Positions 9,154 to 20,434 of a stretch of 64,000 nt of DNA are shown one piece after another. This DNA comes from CAVRXT01 sp963725655. Lineage in GTDB: Bacteria; Acidobacteriota; Terriglobia; Acidiferrales; UBA7541. The position numbers were made by a program, and so were the translations under genes. Under the pieces are notes generated by a model, which searched no databases, had not been told where the DNA came from, and saw only the letters and a program-made list of their open reading frames with translations. Where the stretch lies: the NCBI GenBank assembly GCA_963725655.1, contig CAVRYY010000001.1, positions 1,240,001 through 1,304,000 of the forward strand, written 5' to 3'. The stretch's first letter is position 1; every line of letters begins with the position of its first letter.

Positions 9154-10055
9154 TCGGCTGCACCTTCAATTTTTCCGGAGGTGTACACGCGGGTCAGATC
9201 GCCATAGGAATCCGGCCGCCGGTCGCGGTAAAACTGCCAGGTAGCGCGAACCTTTTCGATCTCATCGAGATCCAGATCCGCCACCACCACTTCATCTTTG
9301 GTGCGGCTGGCCTGGGCTACGATCTGCCCGCGCGGATTGCAGAAATAACTCTTCCCGTAGAATTCACCAATCATCCAGGGCGCTTCCTTGCCGACGCGGT
9401 TGATTGCTCCGACGAAATATTGGTTGGCCACGGCATGGGCGGGCTGCTCGAGTTCCCACAGATATTCGCTGAGGCCGGCCACGGTGGCCGAAGGATTGAA
9501 GACGATCTCGGCGCCATTCAGACCGAGAGCTCGCGCGCCCTCTGGAAAGTGGCGGTCGTAACAAATGTAGACTCCCACCCGCGCGTAGCGCGTCTCAAAC
9601 ACTGGATAGCCGGTATTTCCCGGCGTGAAATAAAATTTCTCCCAGAATCCCGGATGGCAATGCGGAATGTGGTGTTTGCGGTATTTCCCCAGGTATTTTC
9701 CGTCGGCGTCAATCACGGCCGCGGTATTGAAAAAGAGGCCGGACATTTCCCGCTCGTAGACCGGCACAACGATCACCATTTTGTATTTCGCGGCGAGCGT
9801 CTGCATGCGCACCAGGGTTGGACCGCCCGGCACCGCTTCGGTGAGTTGGTACCAACGCTCGTGCTGCTCCGCGCAAAAGTAAGGACCGTAAAAGAGCTCT
9901 TGCAGGCAAAGGATCTGGACTTTCCGTTTGGCCGCTGCGGCAATCATCTTCTCGTGCTTGGCGATCATATTCTTGCGGATGGTAGCCAAGGACACCTTCT
10001 CCGGCGACCATTCGCATCGGGCCTGAATCAATCCGCAGCGCACCGTTCGTGCCAT
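9150..10055 (-). CDS. Nitrilase-superfamily amidohydrolase, beta-ureidopropionase-like
   Basis: A 301-residue cytosolic carbon-nitrogen hydrolase with the complete Glu-Lys-Cys triad: E53 in CLQELFYGPYF, K127 in KYRKHHIPH and C165 in YICYDRHFPEGAR. The sequence around the triad, including HCHPGFWEKFYFTPGN, resembles N-carbamoyl-beta-alanine/N-carbamoyl-D-amino-acid amidohydrolases. These release CO2 and ammonia from the product of dihydropyrimidinase, and such an enzyme is encoded at 3807-5198 on the same strand. It could instead be an N-carbamoylputrescine amidase, since the two families are close. The gene overlaps the following secreted-protein gene by four bases. Confidence 0.88.
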   Translation of the reverse strand: MARTVRCGLIQARCEWSPEKVSLATIRKNMIAKHEKMIAAAAKRKVQILCLQELFYGPYFCAEQHERWYQLTEAVPGGPTLVRMQTLAAKYKMVIVVPVYEREMSGLFFNTAAVIDADGKYLGKYRKHHIPHCHPGFWEKFYFTPGNTGYPVFETRYARVGVYICYDRHFPEGARALGLNGAEIVFNPSATVAGLSEYLWELEQPAHAVANQYFVGAINRVGKEAPWMIGEFYGKSYFCNPRGQIVAQASRTKDEVVVADLDLDEIEKVRATWQFYRDRRPDSYGDLTRVYTSGKIEGAAD

Positions 10056-10287
10056 TGTTGATCCTCCGACGAATCAGCGAACAGTGTAGTCCTGGGTTTG
10101 GTTCGCTTCAACTGGCATTGAGGATCGGGGGGATGAGCGCGAGGGCATTTCGGAGGGCTGGAAACCGATCGGGCCGACGGCGCGTCCCTGTCCATGGGCG
10201 AAGGCGCGCCGGTCCTAGTTGGGAGCGGCGCCAGCAGCATCACTTCCACCCGCACGGCCCGGCTTACGATATAATCCGCACGCCACT

Positions 10288-11121
10288 ATGGCACCGCTCC
10301 TCAGAAATCTCGCCGGCGCCGCGCGCAGAATTGTCCCTGGCTGCATCACGCTCGGGCAGGCGGTGGCCTTCAACATGTTTCTGGGCTTTTTCCCGCTGCT
10401 GCTGGTCACCCTGGTCTTCCTGAAGACCTCCAACATGTTCCGCGACCTGGCCATGGAACTGCCGCGCCGCGCGCAATTCGTGCTGCCGCCGGGCAGCGAA
10501 GATGTGGTGATGGATTACCTGCTTCATCGCGGACCGCATCCCGAGAGGCTGATGGCCGCGGGCCTGATCGGTGTGCTGCTGACTGGCACGCAAGTGATGA
10601 TCGGGCTGATGCAAGGGTTTCGGGTGATCGACGCGCAATCCGAACGGGCCAGTTACTTCCGCCAGCAATTGCGCGCGATCGCGCTGCTGTGTATGACGCT
10701 CATCCCGTGGCTGGTGGTGGTGGTGCTGACGGTTTTCGGGCGCCAGGCGCGGGCGTGGCTGGTGCATCAACTCGGTTTTCCGAATCTGGCGCGCAACGTT
10801 GCGGCGGGGGGATCTCTGCTGATTGTGTTGGTGCTGGCGCTGGGAGTGCTGATGGTGCTTTATCGCGTGGGCCGGTTCGGCACTTACACGTGGAGTGAGG
10901 TGCTGCCTGGCGCCACGGTGGCCACCATTTTGTGGTGGGTGGTCGATATGCTCTTCGGGTTCTACGTTCGTCACGTCCCGTACGGGATCGTTTATGGCGG
11001 GTTGGCCGCGGCGATCGGCCTGCTGCTGTGGATGTACATGACCGCGATGGTGATTTTTCTGGGCGCCGCATATAACGCCGCCCGCCATCATGCGCCCCAC
11101 GCGGCACCCGCGTTTCGTTAA
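10288..11121 (+). CDS. YihY/BrkB-family integral membrane protein
   Basis: A 277-residue inner-membrane protein with six hydrophobic segments. GQAVAFNMFLGFFPLLLVT near the start, the middle WLVVVVLTVFG, and the closing PYGIVYGGLAAAIGLLLWMY are characteristic of the BrkB/YihY family (a putative transporter or envelope protein of uncertain function). The ATG at 10288 is preferred over an upstream in-frame ATG because the conserved region begins here. A TATAAT at 10270-10275 would put transcription start about 6 bases before this ATG, and no ribosome site is seen, so the message may be almost leaderless. Confidence 0.85.
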   Translation: MAPLLRNLAGAARRIVPGCITLGQAVAFNMFLGFFPLLLVTLVFLKTSNMFRDLAMELPRRAQFVLPPGSEDVVMDYLLHRGPHPERLMAAGLIGVLLTGTQVMIGLMQGFRVIDAQSERASYFRQQLRAIALLCMTLIPWLVVVVLTVFGRQARAWLVHQLGFPNLARNVAAGGSLLIVLVLALGVLMVLYRVGRFGTYTWSEVLPGATVATILWWVVDMLFGFYVRHVPYGIVYGGLAAAIGLLLWMYMTAMVIFLGAAYNAARHHAPHAAPAFR

Positions 11122-11261
11122 CTGATTCTCCGCAGCGTGCCTCCGCACTCAACCGAAAATGCTAGAATGCAATTGGAGACTGGCAGCCAGCGCTGATGGC
11201 CGGCACTGTTGGCCGGTAGCCGTGCGGCAGGAGTGAATCCCTTCCACCCTGGGGAGACGCC

Positions 11262-11549
11262 GTGAACGAATTGCGCGTCCAATGCCATGCGGGTTATCGC
11301 GCCGATGAGCGCCCGGTGCGATTCACGCTGCGAGGAAGGGACTTTCAAGTGAACGAAATCGATGGCCAATGGTACACGCCGGAGGCCAAGTATTTTCGCG
11401 TGGTGGCCGAGGATGGGAATTTTTACGTGCTGCGCCACGACGAGGTCCAGGATTCCTGGACGCTTTCCGCGCATCTCGCGAATTCCGGGAAACGCAGCGC
11501 GCCGCGGAATCCGCATTCGCCGACAGCCAATCGACCAAGGGGGGCATGA
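11262..11549 (+). CDS. Small conserved-type hypothetical protein upstream of PilZ gene
   Basis: A 95-residue soluble protein starting at GTG with GGGGAGA upstream. The first 70 residues are beta-rich (RPVRFTLRGRDFQVNEIDGQW, YFRVVAEDGNFYVLRHDEV), resembling small domains that sense or display a ligand, and the tail is basic and disordered. It ends 4 bases before the PilZ gene, so the two probably form an operon. Function is unknown. Confidence 0.65.
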   Translation: MNELRVQCHAGYRADERPVRFTLRGRDFQVNEIDGQWYTPEAKYFRVVAEDGNFYVLRHDEVQDSWTLSAHLANSGKRSAPRNPHSPTANRPRGA

Positions 11550-11553
11550 AACA

Positions 11554-11883
11554 ATGAGTGTGCCCAAGCCCGATCCTCGCCGCCACGCCCGCATTCTGCT
11601 CGACCCGCAACACACGCTGCGCTGCGAAAGCGCCGCGCCCAAAATCAACGGCTCGGTCACGGTGATCGGCCTTGGCGGGATGTTCGTCCGCACTGCCAGC
11701 ATCCAACCGTTCGGCGCGGAACTGCGATTACGGGTGCACAATTCGGTTACCTTCGAAGTTGGCTGCACGGTGCGCAGCGTTTCGGAGAACGGTGTGGGAG
11801 TGGAGTTCACGGCGATGGCGCGTCAGGAGGAAGAAAAACTAAAGAACCTACTGCACCACCTGCGCCCACGCCCAGCTAACTGA
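11554..11883 (+). CDS. PilZ-domain protein
   Basis: A 109-residue single-domain protein with AAGGGGGG upstream. The N-terminal RRHAR matches the RxxxR element of PilZ domains that grips cyclic di-GMP, and the beta-barrel pattern (VTVIGLGGMFVRTA, GCTVRSVSENGVGVEFTAM) follows. The second signature, usually D/NxSxxG, reads here as IGLGG without the Asp/Asn and Ser. Binding may therefore be weak or lost. It is the second gene of a two-gene unit and follows the BrkB gene on the same strand. Confidence 0.78.
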   Translation: MSVPKPDPRRHARILLDPQHTLRCESAAPKINGSVTVIGLGGMFVRTASIQPFGAELRLRVHNSVTFEVGCTVRSVSENGVGVEFTAMARQEEEKLKNLLHHLRPRPAN

Positions 11884-11996
11884 TCCGCTTCAACTGCAAG
11901 ACGCTCAATCACTTGAGATTGGGTATCCAGCAACGAAGCGCAACTTCCAGCCGGCAATCGTGTTTGTACAAGAGTCATCCAGTCGGTTGCCACCTA

Positions 11997-13919
11997 ATGC
12001 ATAAAACCGAAGCGCGCGGGCTAAAAACGTCGCCACAGAAAAACGACGTGAATGCCGTGGCCGCCGGTTTTCTGGGCACGCTTCTGGCCGCCGCGCTTGG
12101 GACGATCCTTGTCGCAAACGGCAGCTACGCGGCATCTTCCACGCCGGATCCCGCGGCTGCAGCGGCCGCCAATGACCGTTCCGAAAAGCCTCCAGCCGAA
12201 AAACTGAGCAAAGCGTTCAAGGGCAAGCTCCCGATTACCGAGCTCACCGAGGACGAAGCCGCGCTGCACGCTTTGAACCGCCTGGGCTACGGCCCGCGTC
12301 CCGGCGATCTGGAAAACGTCCGGCGGATGGGCCTCGATAAGTGGATCGAACGGCAACTTCATCCCGATTCGATCGATGATGCCGCGCTCGATCAGCGATT
12401 GTTGGCGTATCCGACGCTCAGCATGTCGTCGCAGGAAGTGCTGGAGAAATATCCGCCCGAAAATCAGGCCGCAAAGAAGCAGGGGCTGACGAAAGACGAA
12501 TACAAAGATCAGATGGACGAAAAGCGCCGCGCGGCGGTCGCGCAGGTAAAGCAGACCTCCAATGCCGACCGCGCGCAGATCGAATTGGCCAAGATTCAGG
12601 GGCCGCGGCGCATCGTTACCGAACTTTCGATGGGGAAGCTGGATCGCGCGGTGTATTCGGACCGGCAGCTCGAAGCGGTGATGGAAGATTTCTGGTTCAA
12701 CCACTTCAACGTTTTCGAAAACAAGGGCGCGGACCGCTGGATGCTCACCGCATACGTCCGCGATTCGATTCGCCCGCACACCATGGGCAAGTTTCAAGAC
12801 TTGCTACTGGCCACCGCGAAAAGTCCGGCGATGCTTTTTTTTCTGGATAATTGGCTGAGCGCGGACCCGCTGGCCTCCAAGCAATACCAGCAGGAGATGG
12901 CGGCGCGCCGCCGCCGCTACCAGGGGATCTTCATGGGCGGTTATCCTCCGGGCACGTTTCCGGGTAACCCCACGGCGGGCGCCGCGGGAGCCAACCAGAA
13001 AAAGCAGCAGCGCGGCATTAATGAGAATTACGGCCGCGAGGTGATGGAGCTGCACACTTTGGGGGTCGACGGCGGCTATAGCCAACGGGACGTCATCGAA
13101 ATGGCGAAGTGCCTCACCGGCTGGACGGTGAAGGAACCGCGGAAAGATCCGCGATTCTTTTTCGACGATCGCATTCATACCAATGGAAAAAAGGTGGTGC
13201 TCGGGCGCACGTTCAACTACGGCGGAATGAAGGACGGCGAAGAAGCGCTGAAGATGTTGGCGAACGAGCCGGCCGCCGCGCAATTCATCTCCACTGAAAT
13301 CGCCCGGCATTTTGTTTCCGACGATCCGCCGGCAGCGCTGGTGGACCGGATGGCGCGGACGTTTAGCAGCAGCCACGGAGAAATCCACGAAGTGCTGAAG
13401 ACCATGATCTATTCGCCGGAATTCTGGTCGCGCGAGACGTATCGGGCAAAAGTGAAGACGCCGTTCGAGCTCGCCGCGTCGACGGCGCGCGCTCTCGATT
13501 TGGAAGTGGCCGTTCCCGTTCAACTGGTGCAATGGGTGGGGCGGATGGGCGAGCCGCTATTTCAGTGCCAGCCTCCCACTGGTTATTCGGATAAGGCGGA
13601 AACGTGGGTGAACACCGGGTCGTTGCTCAATCGATTGAATTTCGCGATGACTCTGGCGGGCGGAAAAATGTTGGGGACCAGCGTGGATATGGAATCGCTG
13701 CTCGGCAAGGATGCTACCGGGGATCCGGAGATGGCACTGGCGCGGGCGCTCGACGTCTTTTTGGATTCGCAGGTGGCGCCGGCTACGCACGAGGTGCTCG
13801 AACAGCGGCTGAACGATCCGCAAATCGTGCAGGCGAAGTTGGACGATCCGGTGAAGCACGTTAACGAGGGAATGATTGCCGGGCTGGTTCTTGGGGCGCC
13901 GGAATTTCAGCGAAGATAA
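11997..13919 (+). CDS. DUF1800 domain secreted protein
   Basis: A 640-residue DUF1800-family protein. The N-terminus carries a hydrophobic export segment (AAGFLGTLLAAALGTILVA). The family core begins with LHALNRLGYGPRPGDLENV and includes FWFNHFNVF, GREVMELHTLGVDGGYSQ and CLTGWTV. The family is of unknown function but is nearly always encoded with DUF1501. The ATG at 11997 was chosen; an in-frame TTG at 11913 would lengthen the product without adding family sequence. The DUF1501 gene starts 39 bases after its stop, so an operon is likely. Confidence 0.88.
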   Translation: MHKTEARGLKTSPQKNDVNAVAAGFLGTLLAAALGTILVANGSYAASSTPDPAAAAAANDRSEKPPAEKLSKAFKGKLPITELTEDEAALHALNRLGYGPRPGDLENVRRMGLDKWIERQLHPDSIDDAALDQRLLAYPTLSMSSQEVLEKYPPENQAAKKQGLTKDEYKDQMDEKRRAAVAQVKQTSNADRAQIELAKIQGPRRIVTELSMGKLDRAVYSDRQLEAVMEDFWFNHFNVFENKGADRWMLTAYVRDSIRPHTMGKFQDLLLATAKSPAMLFFLDNWLSADPLASKQYQQEMAARRRRYQGIFMGGYPPGTFPGNPTAGAAGANQKKQQRGINENYGREVMELHTLGVDGGYSQRDVIEMAKCLTGWTVKEPRKDPRFFFDDRIHTNGKKVVLGRTFNYGGMKDGEEALKMLANEPAAAQFISTEIARHFVSDDPPAALVDRMARTFSSSHGEIHEVLKTMIYSPEFWSRETYRAKVKTPFELAASTARALDLEVAVPVQLVQWVGRMGEPLFQCQPPTGYSDKAETWVNTGSLLNRLNFAMTLAGGKMLGTSVDMESLLGKDATGDPEMALARALDVFLDSQVAPATHEVLEQRLNDPQIVQAKLDDPVKHVNEGMIAGLVLGAPEFQRR

Positions 13920-13958
13920 CGCACAATCGCAGGCGATGCAGGCTGTAGGAGCAAAGAC

Positions 13959-15212
13959 ATGAACATCACTCGGCGAGTGTTTCTGAAAAATGGCGGGATC
14001 GCGATGCTCGGGCTGAGCTCGCTTCCGCTGTTCCTGCAGCGCGCGGTGGCGGCGTCCACGGCCGGCGCGGCGGGCAGTAAGAAGATGGTGGTGCTATTTC
14101 AGCGCGGCGCAATGGATGGGCTGAACGTGGTGGTGCCGTTTGGTGAGCGCAATTACTATGCGATGCGTCCAAGCATCGCGATCCCTGAACCGCGGCGCGG
14201 GACCGCGGACTCCGCGATCGACTTGGATGGATTCTTCGGCCTGCATCCCAGCTTGCAACCGCTGGCGCCGCTGTTTCATTCCGGACAACTAGCGATCGTG
14301 CAAGCCGCGGGCTCGCCCGACCCCACACGTTCGCACTTTGACGCGCAGGACTTCATGGAATCCGGCACACCGGGACTGAAAAGCACCGATGACGGCTGGC
14401 TGAATCGCGCGCTGCAAGCGGCTCCGGAAGAAAAGGCTTCGCCGTTTCGCGCCGTTGCTTTCGGACCGTACCTGCCGCGCACGCTGCAGGGTTCTGCGCC
14501 GGCGCTGGCCATGACCGACATCAAGCAATTCCGCATGCTCGGTCCGCAGCAAACCGTCGAAGGCGGTTTTGAAGCGATGTACGCGCAGACCGTTGACCGC
14601 GCTCTGCATGGCGCCGGCCAGGAAACTTTCGACGCGGTCGACCAGCTCAAGAAAATAAATCCCGATACCTATCAGCCGGCGAACGGCGCGGTGTATCCGA
14701 AAAACACATTTGGGAAGAGCCTGCAGGAAATCGCCGAACTTTTCAAAGCGAACGTGGGCCTCGAAGTGGCCTTCCTCGATTCGGGAGGCTGGGACCATCA
14801 CGTGAACGAAGGGGGCGCACAGGGGCAGCTTTCGAATCTGCTGCGCGACCTCGGACAGGGAATTGCGGCGTTCCATCAAGACATGGGCGACGAAATGAAC
14901 GACGTCGTTTTCGTCAGCATGTCCGAGTTTGGGCGCACCGTTCGTGAGAATGGAAACCATGGCACCGACCACGGCCACGCCAATTGCATGTTTGTGATGG
15001 GCGGAAAAGTGAAGGGCGGGAAAGTCTATTCGCGCTGGCCGGGATTAAGCCCGGAACACCTTTACGAGGGGCGCGATCTCGCGGTGACCACCGACTACCG
15101 CGCGGTGCTCAGCGAAATTCTCACCCGTCACGTGGGCAACACTTCGGTGGAGAAAGTTTTTCCCGGCTACAGCAACGATCCGGCCCACTACTTGAACCTG
15201 ATTCGGTCGTAA
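13959..15212 (+). CDS. DUF1501 domain secreted protein (sulfatase-like fold)
   Basis: A 417-residue partner of the preceding DUF1800 protein. The start MNITRRVFLKNGGIAMLG is a twin-arginine signal. Family blocks are MVVLFQRGAMDGLNVVVPFG, FGLHPSLQPL, DSGGWDHHVNEGG, FVSMSEFGRTVRENGNHGTD and HGHANCMFVMGG. The Asp and His positions match the metal-binding frame shared with alkaline-phosphatase-like enzymes, but no activity has been established for the family. A role in handling an exported polymer or surface structure is often inferred. It converges with the pyrophosphatase gene. Confidence 0.88.
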   Translation: MNITRRVFLKNGGIAMLGLSSLPLFLQRAVAASTAGAAGSKKMVVLFQRGAMDGLNVVVPFGERNYYAMRPSIAIPEPRRGTADSAIDLDGFFGLHPSLQPLAPLFHSGQLAIVQAAGSPDPTRSHFDAQDFMESGTPGLKSTDDGWLNRALQAAPEEKASPFRAVAFGPYLPRTLQGSAPALAMTDIKQFRMLGPQQTVEGGFEAMYAQTVDRALHGAGQETFDAVDQLKKINPDTYQPANGAVYPKNTFGKSLQEIAELFKANVGLEVAFLDSGGWDHHVNEGGAQGQLSNLLRDLGQGIAAFHQDMGDEMNDVVFVSMSEFGRTVRENGNHGTDHGHANCMFVMGGKVKGGKVYSRWPGLSPEHLYEGRDLAVTTDYRAVLSEILTRHVGNTSVEKVFPGYSNDPAHYLNLIRS

Positions 15213-15217
15213 AACCT

Positions 15218-15235
15218 CGGCGCGGCACCGCGCCG
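15218..15235. terminator. GC-rich hairpin between convergent genes
   Basis: CGGCGCGG and CCGCGCCG are perfectly complementary around CA (probably a 7-bp stem with a 4-nt loop), 5 bases past the DUF1501 stop and 22 bases from the pyrophosphatase stop. No T tract follows, so it could act as a pause or an mRNA 3'-end stabiliser rather than a classical terminator. Confidence 0.4.
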
Positions 15236-15256
15236 GGCTCCCTAGCCAGGGCAACT

Positions 15257-17746
<2,490 letters not shown>

Positions 17747-17971
17747 CAGGAATTCCTCGTGAAGGGGTCGAAATCTTGCCGGACCGGCGTCCGCTTAACT
17801 GCCTATCCGCGCACTGGCACGCTCACTCAACCCGCGTGTATTTGCGACGGAAGGAAACCCACGGTGCCACACTCTATCAGCTTCGCACAACTTGCATCGA
17901 GCCTTCTGCGCGATCCGGTTACCAGCCTGAGCCAAAGCTCGCCTAATGCGGGAATTTTTTTTCAGCTAATG

Positions 17972-18026
17972 AAACGCAAAACCCCCGAACAAAGCCTTAG
18001 CTTTATAGCACTTACATTCGTTCGGG
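17972..18026 (-). terminator. Stem-loop with T-rich tail after the Nudix gene
   Basis: Read on the minus strand, CCCGAAC (18026-18020) pairs with GTTCGGG (17990-17984). An inner AAAGC-TAAG-GCTTT hairpin lies between, and GGTTTTGCGTTT follows. It sits about 40 bases past the Nudix stop and within the 320-base gap (17747-18066) upstream of the pyrophosphatase gene. Nothing else was recognised in that gap. Confidence 0.45.
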
Positions 18027-18066
18027 TCAAACACCTGGGATGGCGTCTGTGAAATCGGCATAGCCC

Positions 18067-18540
18067 TTAACGTTTGGCGCTGCCGAGCAGGCGCTGGAGC
18101 CTGGTTAATAGCTCCCATTCTGCGGAATGGATTTTGTTTTGGGCTTCCGCCATTTTGAAAAATGCGGCCCGATCGACTTCTGGGAATTCCTGTTGTTTTC
18201 CGGATTTGGGCGGCCATTCCATCGTGAACGTATTGCTGTGCATTTGGGCTGGATCGCAATCGCCTTCGAACGCCCACGCGATTACGGTTTTGCCGCTTTT
18301 GTTTTTGACGCTGCCCAGCGGTTGGAAATCTCCTGCGGGCTTCACTCCAGTTTCTTCCTCGAACTCCCGTTTCGCGGCGTCCAGTGGATCTTCGTTGGGG
18401 TGAAGTTCGCCCTTGGGGATGAACCACGCTCCGACATCTTTTTTCGTCCAGTATGGTCCCCCGGGATGAACTAGGAGAACTTCCAGCGTTTCGCCATGCA
18501 CGACTCGGTACAGGACCAATCCCGCGCTTTGCTTGGCCAT
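18067..18540 (-). CDS. NUDIX hydrolase
   Basis: A 157-residue Nudix-family pyrophosphohydrolase. The Nudix box is complete, running from G44 through E50 and R58-E59-F60-E61-E62-E63 to G65-V66 (KREFEEETGV), so the Mg2+ site should be intact. The preceding GAWFIPKGELHPNE, where an Ile replaces the usual Pro before KGE, and the C-terminal EWPPKSGKQQEFPEVDRAAFF resemble the YfcD/diadenosine-polyphosphate-like branch. Substrate is not predictable. It is a single gene with its own apparent terminator. Confidence 0.88.
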   Translation of the reverse strand: MAKQSAGLVLYRVVHGETLEVLLVHPGGPYWTKKDVGAWFIPKGELHPNEDPLDAAKREFEEETGVKPAGDFQPLGSVKNKSGKTVIAWAFEGDCDPAQMHSNTFTMEWPPKSGKQQEFPEVDRAAFFKMAEAQNKIHSAEWELLTRLQRLLGSAKR

Positions 18541-18755
18541 CGGACGATCATCATACCGGAGTTTTAGAGTGAGGAAATCGTTCGTGCCGGACCCGTCGTG
18601 AAATCTACGATAGCAGTGAACGAAGCTTCGGGCGCGGCGTGCTTACGCACGCTCAATGCTGAGGTAACGGCACCTACTTATATACACTACCTACCCTAAG
18701 CGGGCTGGCTGCTGGCCTCTGATACAATCTTCGGCTCGGCGACACCGGGGGAAGT

Positions 18756-19361
18756 TTGCAAGCGAAACCAATTAAACTGCCAGGATGGCTGCAGCACTAT
18801 GTGCTGGGGATGGGCGGCGGCGGACTATTTCTAGTCGCGTTTCTCGATTCGTCGGTGCTGTCGTTTCCGGTGGTCACCGATCTGCTGGTGATACAGCAAT
18901 CCAACCATAACCCAGCGCGGATGCCTTACTACGCGGCGATGGCGTCGCTGGGGTCGTTATTCGGATGCGTTTGGCTTTACTTACTGGCCAAGAAGGGCGG
19001 GGAAGCGTTTTTCCGTGGGCACGCGCGGCACCGGGCGGATCGGATTCGGAAGTGGGTGGACGACCACGCGTTCCTCAGTGTTTTCATTCCTGCGATTTTG
19101 CCGCCGCCGATGCCGTTCAAAGCGTTTGTGGCTGCCGAGGGAGTTTTTCAGGTGCCGCTGCGCACTTTCGTGCTGGCGCTTTTGCTGGGGCGCGGGCTGC
19201 GCTACTTTGCGGAAGGGATGCTGGCGATTCGTTACGGCGATGCCGTGGGGCGCGCGCTGGTGGAGCACAAGCTGGCGTTCGCGATTGGATTTGTGGCGCT
19301 CTGCGCGGGGGTGGTGATTTGGGGGCGCACGCTGGGGGCCGCGCCACGCGCTAAAAAGTAG
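18756..19361 (+). CDS. VTT-domain (DedA/YqaA-like) membrane protein
   Basis: A 201-residue inner-membrane protein of the VTT/SNARE-associated (DedA superfamily) type, implicated in lipid scrambling and membrane homeostasis. The re-entrant and helix pattern is visible: FLVAFLDSSVLSFPVVTDLLV, MASLGSLFGCVWLYLLAKKGG, then FIPAILPPPMPFKAFVAAEGVF. The start is TTG at 18756 with GGGGGAAG just upstream. Alternative ATG codons would remove the first helix. A TACAAT-like -10 lies about 30 bases upstream. It converges with the metal-dependent hydrolase gene. Confidence 0.8.
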   Translation: MQAKPIKLPGWLQHYVLGMGGGGLFLVAFLDSSVLSFPVVTDLLVIQQSNHNPARMPYYAAMASLGSLFGCVWLYLLAKKGGEAFFRGHARHRADRIRKWVDDHAFLSVFIPAILPPPMPFKAFVAAEGVFQVPLRTFVLALLLGRGLRYFAEGMLAIRYGDAVGRALVEHKLAFAIGFVALCAGVVIWGRTLGAAPRAKK

Positions 19362-19379
19362 GTCCCGCGGGGATATCGT

Positions 19380-20399
19380 TCAGGGGCGCTTGGCGAAGCG
19401 GAGCTCTTCGCGGGAGACGTGGAGTTGGGTGTCGAGGTCGACCACCGCGACCAGGTGCGGGAGGCCGCGAATATCTGAGGCGTAGCGCAGATCGCGAAGC
19501 ACCAGGCGGTAGCCATCGGCGGCCTGCTGGAAACTGGCAGCAGGGAATTGTGCATAGGCCGAAAACAATTGCGCGGTTGCGGTCCGTTCGGCCACATCGA
19601 GTGCTGAGGACGGGTCGGGCTTGAACTCGCGGATGCTGCGATCGGGATCGAAGACGTTGCCCGGCGCGAAGGAAACTTCGAGAGTTTCGAGGGTGTTGTC
19701 GGTAGCCACCACTCCGTGCCACGCGAAGGGAGTGGTGGTTTCTGGGAACGCCGCGGAGCGTACCGGCGCAGCACCGTGATACTCGCGCGAGAAAAGTAAA
19801 TCCTCCGCGCGGCGATGCATCCATCCGCGCCATCCGATTGCAGCTGCCACTAGCAGCAGCGCGACGACGGCGCCCTTCGAGATTCGCGTTCCCGTTTTCC
19901 GTTCGCCGATTTCCTCGTTGATCATACGAAACAGTGCGGGCAGCGCTGCGCCTGCCAGCAGAATCAGGAATAGCCATAAGTCGAAGGTCGGCGTGAAATT
20001 CAGGCACGACCACCGGTCGTAAAAGGGCCAGCACAGGCGGACGGGATTATCGCCAAGAAAATCGAGCAGCAAGTGACCCGCGCACCCAACCGCGCACACG
20101 GCGAGCACACTGGAAAATCGGAGCGCGGCTTTGGCGGATGGGCGCTTGGTTGCGCGGCGCCGATCGAGGAACAGGGCTGCCGTTGCGACTGCCAGTGCCA
20201 GCGCTGCTGACCCCGCCACGGAATGGAACAGCGTGCCATGAAGGCGGTAGAAGGCATTGGGGCCGCCGAAATAGCTGAGGAGGTCGAGGTCCGCTGCTAC
20301 GCCGGAGATGATCAGCAGCGTCGTGGCACCGCGCGTCAGGCGGTTTACGCCTGCGCGTGAGAGAGCCAAGGAAAAAAGCGTATGTGTCGCTGGATCCAT
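19380..20399 (-). CDS. YdjM/DUF457-type membrane-bound metal-dependent hydrolase
   Basis: A 339-residue protein starting MDPATHTLFSLALSRAGVNR at 20399, with GAGAAG upstream. The frame extends 660 bases further as an antisense artefact over the lipid-kinase gene. The early TH pair, the DLDLLSYFG acidic cluster, HGTLFHSVAGS and GHLLLDFLGD are the His/Asp elements of the YdjM/LexA-regulated family of predicted membrane metal-dependent hydrolases. Four hydrophobic helices follow, with a soluble C-terminal half. It lies 35 bases downstream of the lipid-kinase gene on the same strand, suggesting an operon with a membrane-lipid theme. Confidence 0.82.
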   Translation of the reverse strand: MDPATHTLFSLALSRAGVNRLTRGATTLLIISGVAADLDLLSYFGGPNAFYRLHGTLFHSVAGSAALALAVATAALFLDRRRATKRPSAKAALRFSSVLAVCAVGCAGHLLLDFLGDNPVRLCWPFYDRWSCLNFTPTFDLWLFLILLAGAALPALFRMINEEIGERKTGTRISKGAVVALLLVAAAIGWRGWMHRRAEDLLFSREYHGAAPVRSAAFPETTTPFAWHGVVATDNTLETLEVSFAPGNVFDPDRSIREFKPDPSSALDVAERTATAQLFSAYAQFPAASFQQAADGYRLVLRDLRYASDIRGLPHLVAVVDLDTQLHVSREELRFAKRP

Positions 20400-20434
20400 G
20401 ATGTGCTTCTCGGACCGATTGTCCGCTGGAGATG

